48,680 nucleotides of DNA, from NCBI RefSeq assembly GCF_003438495.1, contig NZ_QSSH01000013.1, positions 1 through 48,680 on the forward strand, written 5' to 3'. The translations under genes and the position numbers were made by a program. Position 1 is the first letter of the stretch. Every line of letters begins with the position of its first letter. Of this stretch, positions 41,153 through 48,680 are shown piece by piece. The notes below the pieces were generated by a model. That model saw nothing but the letters and a program-made list of their open reading frames with translations. It was not told where the DNA came from and did not search any database. This DNA comes from Collinsella sp. TF05-9AC (lineage in GTDB: Bacteria > Actinomycetota > Coriobacteriia > Coriobacteriales > Coriobacteriaceae).

Positions 41153-42903
41153 ATGAAGGAAACGACAGTGGCATTCAAAGACGGTAACGATTTGAAATTG
41201 CGTGACAAAGACGGCAGACTGTTCTCGCGTCGAGCGGCTCTTGCGGGTGCGGCGGGCGCGCTGGCGCTTGCCGGGACAGAGCTCATGGGCTGCTCTGCTT
41301 TTGGCGTCAGCGCGAACGACGCATCTACTGCGAGCAACGAGCTCACCGACGAGCAAAAGAAGCTGCACAAGCAGATTGTCGCGACCTATGACGTCGAGAA
41401 ACAAGCGGCCATCAAGGAGCGGCTCGATGCTGAGTATGCTGCAGGCGGCTACGACGAAACTGCCCCGTTTGTCGCACAGGACTCCTTTGGCACCGACATC
41501 CTGAGCTGCTACGTCCGCTTTGCAACGGTAGATCCCGTAACCGTCTCCTACAAGGTCGCCGGTCGCAAAAAGTCCGGTGACGCGCCCAAAGTCGCCGCCT
41601 TTTCCCGTGGGCCCCACAGCGGCGACACGCCGGCAACGGAGCACGAGTTCAAGGTCATCGGCCTCATTCCCAACCACAAAAACACGGTAACCCTCACCTG
41701 TACCGCACAAGACGGCGCCAGCCGAACCTCGACGTTCACGGTTGAGACCCCGGCTCTCAAGGGCGAGGAGGAAGAACGCCTCGCCGTCACGGCGGGGGAG
41801 TCCAACACGCCGCTTGCCGATGGTCTCTTTACCATCCTGGGCAACGACTCGTCCAAGCTCGACTTTATGTACCTCTACGACAACGACGGCCAGATCCGCG
41901 GCGAGGTGCCGATTGTCGGCTACCGCTGCCATCGCCTGCTGTTCCCAGGCGACGGCAGCATGATCATGAGCGTCTCGACTACCAAGATGGCCCAGATTAA
42001 CGCCATCGGCCAGGTGGTAAACGTCTGGAGCACGGGCGACTATGAGTTGCACCACGACTACGCCTTCGATGACGACGCAATCTGCTGGTGCTGGCGAGCC
42101 ATGCCGGCTCCGAAGCCGATTTGGACGTCGACCGCGCGGCTGCCAAAAAAGGCAAGGACGACCGCGTTAATGTCGAGGACCTCATCATCAAAATCGACGT
42201 GACAATCGGCGATGTCTCCCTCGTCGTGGACCTGGGCGACATGTTCCCCGATCTCAAAGCGAGCGCCAAGGTGGCCTTGGACGGCGACCTGGATTGGATC
42301 CATATCAACACGATTCAGTGGCTCGGCGGCGGTACCGTCCTGCTCAGCTCGCGCGAAACCTCGACGGTCATCAAGCTCGCCGATATCTACGGCACGCCCA
42401 CGGTCGATTGGCTCATGGGCTCGCCCGATTTCTGGGCCGGTTCGGGCTTTGAGGACAAACTGCTGCAAGCCCAGGGCGATTTTTCGCTCAACGCAGGCCA
42501 GCACAGCGTGACGTATCTGCCGAGTCCTGACACGGCAACGACCGGTTGCTACCAGGTGCTGCTGTACGACAACAACTTTGGTGCGGCCGAGAGCTATCCC
42601 AAGTTCGACTGGGGCCAGCTGGGCGCCGCGGTGGTGACCGACTACAACAAGGGCACGCATTCGTTTGGGCGCGTGTTCGCGGTAGACGAGACCGCGCGTA
42701 CCTACGAGCTCGAGGACCAGATCGCCGTGCCGTTTTCGGGCTACGTAAGCAGTGCACAGCGCGTCGGCGATTCGAATAGCATGCTTGTGGCATCGGGCCG
42801 GGCCAAGACCTTTGCCGAGTACGATCGCTACGGGTTGCCCATCGCCACCTACGAGATGGAAGCCGAGAAGTTCATCTACCGCGTGTACAAGTACGGGTTG
42901 TAG
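41153..42903 (+). pseudogene. aryl-sulfate sulfotransferase gene with an internal frameshift
   Basis: Two overlapping frames form one ASST-family protein of about 580 residues. The first frame has a Tat-lipoprotein signal (LFSRRAALAGAAG..LMGC), the N-terminal immunoglobulin-like domain, and the propeller start YRCHRLLFPGDGS..WSTGDYELHHDYAFDDD. Near 42078 a 1-base deletion shifts into NLLVLASHAGSEADLDVD..LDWIHINTIQW..LLSSRETSTVIKLADIYG..GQHSVTYL..VYKYGL. ASST transfers sulfate between phenols and acts outside the membrane. Key histidines occur in both halves. It may be a true pseudogene, a phase-variable or recoded gene, or an assembly error. The start may be GTG 41168 (AAGGA before it) instead of ATG 41153. 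Confidence 0.85.
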
Positions 42904-43094
42904 GGCCGCGCTTAGGTTTGACCAATGGCGTATGAAAGCACGCCGTTCGCCGATGCCCCCTCCGCGAGTGACAGCCATATGGTTTGATAAAAGAAGCATA
43001 TAGGTGTCGCTGGCCTGCCGGTGACGTTCCCCCCTGATATCGGAGGTTCCAGGTATGTTTCGCGCTCCGTTAAATAACTATCGGTTGGGCTAAC

Positions 43095-43544
43095 ATGGGT
43101 CGCCGTGCTATTTCGATAACCCTTGCAGTGGTCTGCCTGACTGTGCTCCTGGGCGCTACAGGGCTGTTTGCTATAAGCCGAGAAACGTCCTATATGCAGG
43201 AATGCGCTTCCGAAGGGTTTGCCATTGATGGTTTCTATCGGGATGACAAAACGAGTCGGGAAACCCTGGCTTTTCTTGAGGAGGACAACTGTCGATGGCA
43301 GCTGGTCGACCAAGACGGAATCTGCACAGACGGGCAGTTTAAGCGTACGGATGACCCCAATATCCTGATATTAAAGAAGGAAAACGGTGAAGAATTCGGT
43401 ACGGTCCACGTGGCGTATATGTCACGCCGACGCGAGCAAGGCCAGCTCTATCTATTTAGAGATAGCAAAGTGACCCGATTTTATCTGGTGAGCACCAAAC
43501 CTGCGTTTACGGTGGAGTCCGGCGATGTCGATCCGGACAGTTGA
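43095..43544 (+). CDS. small membrane-anchored or secreted protein of unknown function
   Basis: This 149-residue protein has an N-terminal hydrophobic segment (ISITLAVVCLTVLLGATGLFAI, residues 6-27) that could be an uncleaved anchor or signal peptide. About 120 polar residues follow and should lie outside the membrane. No conserved family or catalytic motif is recognised; the mixed strand-like pattern (RWQLVDQDGICTDGQFKR, ILILKKENGEEFGTVHVAY) suggests a small beta domain. Codon use looks normal. The ribosome site before ATG 43095 is poor. Confidence 0.6.
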   Translation: MGRRAISITLAVVCLTVLLGATGLFAISRETSYMQECASEGFAIDGFYRDDKTSRETLAFLEEDNCRWQLVDQDGICTDGQFKRTDDPNILILKKENGEEFGTVHVAYMSRRREQGQLYLFRDSKVTRFYLVSTKPAFTVESGDVDPDS

Positions 43545-43564
43545 TTCACGGTAATAAAACAGAG

Positions 43565-43600
43565 AGCGGGGCGCGGGTGTGAACTGCACCCCGCTATTTG
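43565..43600. terminator. hairpin between convergent genes
   Basis: AGCGGGG and CCCCGCT with partial inner pairing, followed by ATTTGCTCG. It lies between the small membrane protein gene and the DUF389 gene and may serve both. Confidence 0.45.
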
Positions 43601-43669
43601 CTCGTGTCCGTATCGCGTCTGCGCCTTGTCGTAACTTGCGTCCGTGCGAGCATTCATCCCACGCCGGCA

Positions 43670-44809
43670 TCACTTCACATCGAACTCCACGCGATCGAGT
43701 TCGGGCACGTTGAGGTCGATGAGCTTGCGGGCGACGTGGCGGTCGTGCGCCCCGAGCGCCTCGCTCGTTGTCACATGGGCGACAATCTCGCGCTCGACGA
43801 TGCCCTCCTCGTCGTCTTCGGTGGTCGAGGTCTCGACGGCGACGGTGTAATCCTTAAAGCCCGGCAGCACCGCGGCAAGCTCGCGTGTGGTCTCGGTGAC
43901 GCCGTAGCCGTCCTGCACGCCGGCCTGCGCCGAGCCAATAGACCCCGCGGTCATAACGATGCAGGGGATGGCAAAGATCACCGTGCCCACGATGATGCGG
44001 CGGCGCACTTTGCGCGACAGCTCGTCGACCTCGGCATTTTCCTCGGCGGTCACAATGCCGTCGCCGTTAAGGTCGCGCTTGAGCGGCACGCGCAGAAGAA
44101 GTAGCACGGTTTCGGCGGCCAGTGCGATAAAGACGACGTTGATGCCAAACTCGTAAAGCGCCGAGAGAAACAGCGACCCGCTTGCGATGGCGATGCCGTA
44201 GCCCGCCGCGCACAGGGGTGGCATGAGCGCGGTCGCCACGGCCACACCGGCGATGAGCGTTGCGGGCTCCTGGTCGCGTGAGTTGCCTAGGCCGCCCGCA
44301 AAGCCGCCGGCGAGCGCGACAGCGAGGTCCCACACGGTGGGCGTCGAGTTGTCGATAATGGCGGCTGTGGTGGCGCCAAGGGGCGAGAGCTTAAAGTACA
44401 ACGTGGATGTGACCAGGCAAAAGGCCATTTGCAGCGCAAGGCCGGCGACGGCTTCGACGGTAATCTCGCGGTCGAGCGTGGCAATGCCGTATGCCATGGC
44501 AAGAACCGAGCCCATGAGCGGGCAGATGAGCATGGCGCCCACGATGGCGATGTCCGAATCGATATCGAGGCCGATGCTCGCGACTAACATGGCGATGATG
44601 GGGATGCATAGGTGGGAGCCAGTCAGGCGCGCCCCGTTTACAAAGCGCTTTCGGATTGCGTGATAGGGCGCGCGTCCCTCGCGAATGTTGAACGCGCGCT
44701 TGAGGAAGCGGGTGACGTTTTCCATGGCTTCGCTATGAGCAGGGCGGATGCCGTGACGCCGATGATGACGCTCACGCAGTCGTTCGATCTGTTGCTTGTC
44801 GAGTTCCAT
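43670..44809 (-). CDS. DUF389 family membrane protein with an EF-hand-like loop
   Basis: This 379-residue integral membrane protein is of the DUF389 family. Family signatures include IGLDIDSDIAIVGAMLICPLMGS, GIATLDREITVEA and RDQEPATLIAGVAVATALMPPLCAAGYGIA. Six or so membrane spans lie between residues 68 and 305. A canonical EF-hand loop, DLNGDGIVTAEE (246-257), sits in the cytoplasmic or external connection after the fifth span, which is unusual. A soluble C-terminal domain of about 75 residues follows. The start at ATG 44809 has GAGGTG 4 bases upstream; the longer frame to 45037 has no family sequence. Function is unknown; roles in ion or small-molecule handling are speculative. Confidence 0.88.
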   Translation of the reverse strand: MELDKQQIERLRERHHRRHGIRPAHSEAMENVTRFLKRAFNIREGRAPYHAIRKRFVNGARLTGSHLCIPIIAMLVASIGLDIDSDIAIVGAMLICPLMGSVLAMAYGIATLDREITVEAVAGLALQMAFCLVTSTLYFKLSPLGATTAAIIDNSTPTVWDLAVALAGGFAGGLGNSRDQEPATLIAGVAVATALMPPLCAAGYGIAIASGSLFLSALYEFGINVVFIALAAETVLLLLRVPLKRDLNGDGIVTAEENAEVDELSRKVRRRIIVGTVIFAIPCIVMTAGSIGSAQAGVQDGYGVTETTRELAAVLPGFKDYTVAVETSTTEDDEEGIVEREIVAHVTTSEALGAHDRHVARKLIDLNVPELDRVEFDVK

Positions 44810-45114
44810 GTTCACCTCGTTCTGGCGCGGGCCGCATATCCCGCCCGTCGCCCTTACTCTACACCGAGGCGGGCAGGGCGCTAGTTGGATGTCGGCTGGC
44901 AGGGCGGATGACGTAAGAACAAGCGTATACGACAAAGCGGACGCCATCTCACGAAAATATGATTCACGAACGCCCTCATATGTGTCGAAATTGTGATGCC
45001 ATGAGGTGTTAGTTTCAAAAACTCTGCCGGTGACCAATGTTGCGCAACAGAATTCAAAAACCAGCTCCTACATTTTGAAGCGTATGGATACATCCGTGTC
45101 AAAGGGAGAAAGCC
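44810..45114. other. divergent promoter region, 305 bp, no gene seen
   Basis: It holds the upstream regions of the leftward DUF389 gene and the rightward wall protein gene. The half near the wall protein is A/T-rich. An inverted repeat CCTCAT..ATGAGG (about 44981-45006) and the ribosome site AAAGGGAGA before ATG 45115 are the only structured signals noted. Confidence 0.5.
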
Positions 45115-48100
45115 ATGGCAAACTACAGTCCACAACACTTTGAGCCTCGGGCTAAGGCCGTCAACGTCAAGGGCGTTGCTAACCGCGCCGTCGCAACCGT
45201 TTTGACGGCGGGTCTCATCGCTCAGCCGCTCATGTCGCCGCTGGCGGCAATCGCCGCACCGTCAACCGATAACGGCGATTCTGTTCAGGGGGGTAGTTCT
45301 GTAGAGAACACCGTTGCCGCCGGTAACCAAGCGGTCGTAAAGACGGCTGCCCAGCTGGCCGAGGAGTCGGCAAAGCAGCTCAAGGACGCTCAGGCCGCCT
45401 ACGATGCCGCCCAGAAGAACGCCGATGCGGCGGGCCAGTCTCAAAAGCAGGCGCAGCAGCAAAAGAATCAGGCCTCGCAGGCTGTGAGCGACAACGAAAT
45501 CGAGCAGAACGCAGCAGAAGTCGCCGCGCTCCAGGAGAAGATTGACGAGCTCAAAGCCGCCGTCGAAAAGACCGAGCAGCAGCAGAAGAAGCTGGGCGAC
45601 CTGAACGATCAGCTCGACCAGGCCAACAAGAGTGTCGAGGATAAGACCCAGGCGCTCAAGGACGCCAAGGCAAAGCAGGATGAGGCCAAGAAGGCTCTCG
45701 ATGATGCCCAGGCCAAGCTCGAGGCTATGGGTATGGACGAGTACGAGGCTGCCAAGAAAGCCGTCGAGGACGCGCAGGCAAAGCTCGATGACGTCAATAA
45801 GGCCGTTGCTACTGCACAGGCCAATCTGGACCAGGCCAAGGCTGCCGAGGCTAGCGCTCAGCAGGAAAAGAATGACACTGAGGCCGCTCTGACTTCCGCC
45901 CAGGCCAAGAAGCAGGAGACTGCCGCTGCTCTCGCAGCCGCAACCACCGCGCGCGATAACGCCCAGCAGAAGCTCAACCAGGCGCAGGCCGCGCTTGATG
46001 CCGCGACCTCGGGCGCGGGTATCGATTTGAACGCGCTCGAGGCTGCCAAGGCCACTGCCGCCAGCGAGCTCGCGACCGCGCAGGCCGCGCTCGATGCCGC
46101 GACGACTGCAGACGCCACCGCACAGGCGAACCTGCAGGCGGCCCAGAATACCGCCACCGCCGCGCAGGAGAAGGCCAACGCCGCCAACGCTGCTGTGGCA
46201 TCTGCCCAGTTTGCATACGATGCGGCAAACGAGGAGTACAACGCCGCCGCCAGCGAGCGCGACGCCGCCAAGGCCGCATACGAGAAGGCGCAGCAGACCG
46301 AAGCAGACAAGAAGGCTGCGTACGATAAGCTTGTCGAAGTTCGCAAGCAGAAGCGCAGCGAGTGGGAGGCAGCCTGCGCCGCTTCGAACGCCGCGGAAAA
46401 GGCTTATGACGCTGCTAATGCCCAGGTTGAGGCTCTTGAGCAGCAGATTGCTGACCTCAAGTCCAACATGACCGTTGACCAGGAAGTCATCAATAAGGGC
46501 ATGCTCGGCTTTATGGCCTACATCAGCAACAGCAGCGATTTCACAGCCCAGCAGAAGTCGAATGCAAGTACTGCCGCGTCGATGCTCATGGGGACGACAG
46601 AGAAACAGGACTGGTATGATAGTTACGTCGATCAGGACATGTCTCGCGACACCAATCCGCTCTCCTTGGAGCAGATGCGCAACGCCCTGACCTACCTCGA
46701 TACCCAGAACAACCTCCGCAAGGCGAACGGTCAGTCGGAGCTCAGCGTCAGCCTCCGCATGACTGCGGCAGCCGCACTTAATACATCATATTCATCGAAC
46801 ATCTGGGGACACTCGAACTGCTATTTCGATCAAGGTGAGAACCTTGCAGGCGGCGGCGGAGCATACACCGGAGGCGAAACCGAGGATACCCTCGGCTGGC
46901 CATATACCGGTCTCTACACCCAAGAGAAAGAGGCATTCGATAAGTACGTTGCGCAGTATGGCGACGAACTCGGCAGCCACCGATATGATTCCTACTATAT
47001 CTACCAGCACTACAACAGCATCTACCATGAGTGCGGACACTATCTCAACATCATCGATGCCGGTGCGAAGGCTATCGGCATCGCAACCGGTAGCGGTAAG
47101 AACACCGATTCCGAGGTAACCGTTTTCGACTATAGCGGGAGCACGGGGCAGAAGGATTTCACTGTCTCCGAGTTCAAGAAGCTCGTCAACGACTACATCG
47201 ATTCCGCCTACAATGCAGGCGGCACGCAGGCTCAGAAGGCGCAGCTCAAGGAGCTTCAGGGCAAGCTCGCCGAGGCGCAGAAGAACTTTGGAACTACTAG
47301 GGAAGCTTACTTCGCAGCTGTAAACGGGCAGGATGCCGCCCAGGACGCTTTCACCGCGGCCGATGTGAACATGAACACCGCCAAGGGCGAGTACGAGAAG
47401 GCTAAGTCCGGCACCGCCGCCGCGAAGACGGCATACGACGCCGCCGAAGCCAAACTCAAGGGTATCGACGTCAAGACGCCCCAGACCAAGCTCGAAGCCG
47501 CCAAGAGCAAGGCCGCTACTGCCCAGGCAGCTCTCGATAAGGCAAACGCCACGCTTGCTGACAGCAAGGCGAAGGCAGCCGAGGCCACCGCTCACAAGGC
47601 GAAGGCTCGCAGCGCCCGCGATGCCGCCAAGGCAAAATCCGACCAGGCCAACGAGGCGTATGACAACGCCACTACTTCGGTCAAGGACCTTACCGCCAAG
47701 CGCGATGCCGCCAAGACGGACCTTGCGAACAAGCAGGGCACGCTTGACGATGCCAAGAAGGCCGACGACACTGCCCAGGCTGGCGTTGACAAGGCTCAGG
47801 CCGCAGATGTGCACGCCGCGACCGCTCTTTCGGACGCCAAGCAGGCAGTTGCCGCCAAGACGCAGGCCCTGTCCGACGCACAGGAGAAGGCCAAGGCCGC
47901 CGAGGGCGAGCTTGCCACCGCAAACAAGGCCTTCGAGCGCTTCGCCGGCGCCCAGAAGGCGGTCGACGACGCCAAGGCCGCCTATGACGCTGCCGTCGCC
48001 GGTGTCGCCGATGCCCAGAAGCAGCTCGAGGCCGCCAACGAAGCCGTCGTCGATGCGAACCTCGAGATCGTTAAGGCCAAGGCCGAGCTTGCCAACGACG

Positions 48101-48567
48101 AGGCACTCAAGGCCGATCTTGAGGCTGTCGACCACAAGGCATCCCTTGCCGCGGGCACGACGGGCAACGAGAAGCTGGTCAAGCTGAACGCTGCCTACGC
48201 TCGCTATAAAGCCGCCGTCGATGCCGCCGCTGACCTCAAGGCTGCTCTGAGCGATGCCGATGCCAGGCTGTCCGATGCCAACGACGCCTATGCCGCCGCG
48301 CTTGCCGAGCTTGGCGATGCCAAGGATGCCCTGGCTGCCGCTCAGGCCGAGTACGACAAGTATCATCCCAAGGCTGAGCCGCAGGCCAAGCCTCAGGTTG
48401 CGCAGGCTGCTACAAAGGCTTCTGTCACCAAGAAGAAGGCCGCGGACGGTGCGCTTGCCCAGACGGGTGATACCTCCGCGCTTGCAGGTGAGGTCTTCGT
48501 CATCGGCGGCATAACGCTCGTGGCCGCAGGCGTGACGCTGGGTGATCGTCGTCGCAAGCACATGTAG
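45115..48567 (+). CDS. wall-anchored coiled-coil surface protein with a central CAP domain
   Basis: This 1150-residue exported protein has a long signal peptide (NRAVATVLTAGLIAQPLMSPLAAIAA). An Ala/Lys/Glu/Gln-rich coiled coil follows at about residues 65-450, then a globular SCP/PR1-like CAP domain at about 455-690 (ENLAGGGGAYTGG, GLYTQEKEAFD, HECGHYLNIID), and a second coiled coil at about 695-1090. A Pro/Lys linker precedes a sortase signal: LAQTG at 1114-1118, a hydrophobic span, and RRRKHM. The two coiled-coil halves have nearly equal length, as in an antiparallel stalk carrying the CAP domain at its tip. CAP function here (adhesion, lipid or peptide binding) is unknown. AAAGGGAGAAAGCC precedes the ATG. 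Confidence 0.9.
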   Translation: MANYSPQHFEPRAKAVNVKGVANRAVATVLTAGLIAQPLMSPLAAIAAPSTDNGDSVQGGSSVENTVAAGNQAVVKTAAQLAEESAKQLKDAQAAYDAAQKNADAAGQSQKQAQQQKNQASQAVSDNEIEQNAAEVAALQEKIDELKAAVEKTEQQQKKLGDLNDQLDQANKSVEDKTQALKDAKAKQDEAKKALDDAQAKLEAMGMDEYEAAKKAVEDAQAKLDDVNKAVATAQANLDQAKAAEASAQQEKNDTEAALTSAQAKKQETAAALAAATTARDNAQQKLNQAQAALDAATSGAGIDLNALEAAKATAASELATAQAALDAATTADATAQANLQAAQNTATAAQEKANAANAAVASAQFAYDAANEEYNAAASERDAAKAAYEKAQQTEADKKAAYDKLVEVRKQKRSEWEAACAASNAAEKAYDAANAQVEALEQQIADLKSNMTVDQEVINKGMLGFMAYISNSSDFTAQQKSNASTAASMLMGTTEKQDWYDSYVDQDMSRDTNPLSLEQMRNALTYLDTQNNLRKANGQSELSVSLRMTAAAALNTSYSSNIWGHSNCYFDQGENLAGGGGAYTGGETEDTLGWPYTGLYTQEKEAFDKYVAQYGDELGSHRYDSYYIYQHYNSIYHECGHYLNIIDAGAKAIGIATGSGKNTDSEVTVFDYSGSTGQKDFTVSEFKKLVNDYIDSAYNAGGTQAQKAQLKELQGKLAEAQKNFGTTREAYFAAVNGQDAAQDAFTAADVNMNTAKGEYEKAKSGTAAAKTAYDAAEAKLKGIDVKTPQTKLEAAKSKAATAQAALDKANATLADSKAKAAEATAHKAKARSARDAAKAKSDQANEAYDNATTSVKDLTAKRDAAKTDLANKQGTLDDAKKADDTAQAGVDKAQAADVHAATALSDAKQAVAAKTQALSDAQEKAKAAEGELATANKAFERFAGAQKAVDDAKAAYDAAVAGVADAQKQLEAANEAVVDANLEIVKAKAELANDEALKADLEAVDHKASLAAGTTGNEKLVKLNAAYARYKAAVDAAADLKAALSDADARLSDANDAYAAALAELGDAKDALAAAQAEYDKYHPKAEPQAKPQVAQAATKASVTKKKAADGALAQTGDTSALAGEVFVIGGITLVAAGVTLGDRRRKHM

Positions 48568-48633
48568 TGATTCGGGCGTCGGCTCTGCAATGAACTCCAA
48601 TTCATAGTGGGACCGTCTCGTTAGCCAAACGAT

Positions 48634-48680
48634 AAGGCCGGCGCGCTGTCAAACGCAGCGCGCCGGCCTTTCTTTGTTTC
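48634..48680 (+). terminator. rho-independent terminator of the surface protein gene
   Basis: A perfect 15-bp stem AAGGCCGGCGCGCTG/CAGCGCGCCGGCCTT with a 7-base loop is followed by TCTTTGTTTC at the window end. Confidence 0.93.

Overview
The window is a 48.7-kb stretch of a GC-rich, gene-dense bacterial chromosome. The gene set points to a strictly anaerobic gut actinobacterium of the class Coriobacteriia, most likely Collinsella or a close relative. Supporting features are a PFK of the GGNGS/PKTIDND type, a methionine aminopeptidase with an N-terminal SEC-C zinc motif, a giant fused 2-hydroxyacyl-CoA dehydratase-like protein, a Tat-exported aryl-sulfate sulfotransferase, an LAQTG-anchored Ala-rich coiled-coil protein, and no respiratory genes. 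The genus is inferred from protein character only; there is no rRNA or tRNA in the window.

Layout. 0-5.4 kb: threonine/aspartate-family synthesis, with thrB and thrC leftward and aspartate kinase and asd rightward. 5.7-8 kb: a DNA alkyl-transferase, a scar joining an Abi-like fragment to a chloride-channel fragment beside 62-bp tandem hairpins, and a GyrI-like gene under a perfect SOS-type box. 8.2-11.6 kb: a two-gene ABC exporter (ATPase plus FtsX-like permease). 12.2-21.1 kb: phosphofructokinase, a membrane-anchored Ntn amide hydrolase, an M18 aminopeptidase, a RelB/PIN toxin-antitoxin pair, a D-2-hydroxyacid dehydrogenase, Map, a radical SAM protein and an alpha/beta hydrolase. 21.3-23.6 kb: a degenerate-GGDEF/REC/HD-GYP signalling protein with its own HPt protein. 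23.7-28 kb: a leftward amino-acid ABC importer operon ending in a class I glutamine-amidotransferase-type hydrolase. 28.4-33.1 kb: dxs, an HD protein plus CmpB-type membrane protein pair, and a Cof-type HAD phosphatase. 33.2-38.7 kb: a TetR regulator directly followed by a 1593-residue activase/reductase fusion, which I propose is a PlsA-PlsR-type plasmalogen synthase. 39.1-48.7 kb: a 3-hydroxyacyl-CoA dehydrogenase, an inactivated aminoglycoside acetyltransferase, a frameshifted aryl-sulfate sulfotransferase, a small membrane-anchored protein, a DUF389 membrane protein carrying an EF-hand, and a large wall-anchored CAP-domain stalk protein.

The strongest unexplained signal lies between genes. 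At least seven sequence families of long, often perfect inverted repeats occupy the intergenic spaces. They include 112-121 bp palindromes with 22-28 bp perfect arms, a four-copy AACCTGCC..GGCAGGTT family, twin 55-bp hairpins, and 62-bp tandem hairpin units. No transposase or RAYT gene is visible. The best candidates for under-described biology are these palindromes, the plasmalogen-synthase-like locus with its TetR gene, the CAP stalk protein, and the SOS-box/GyrI-like gene.
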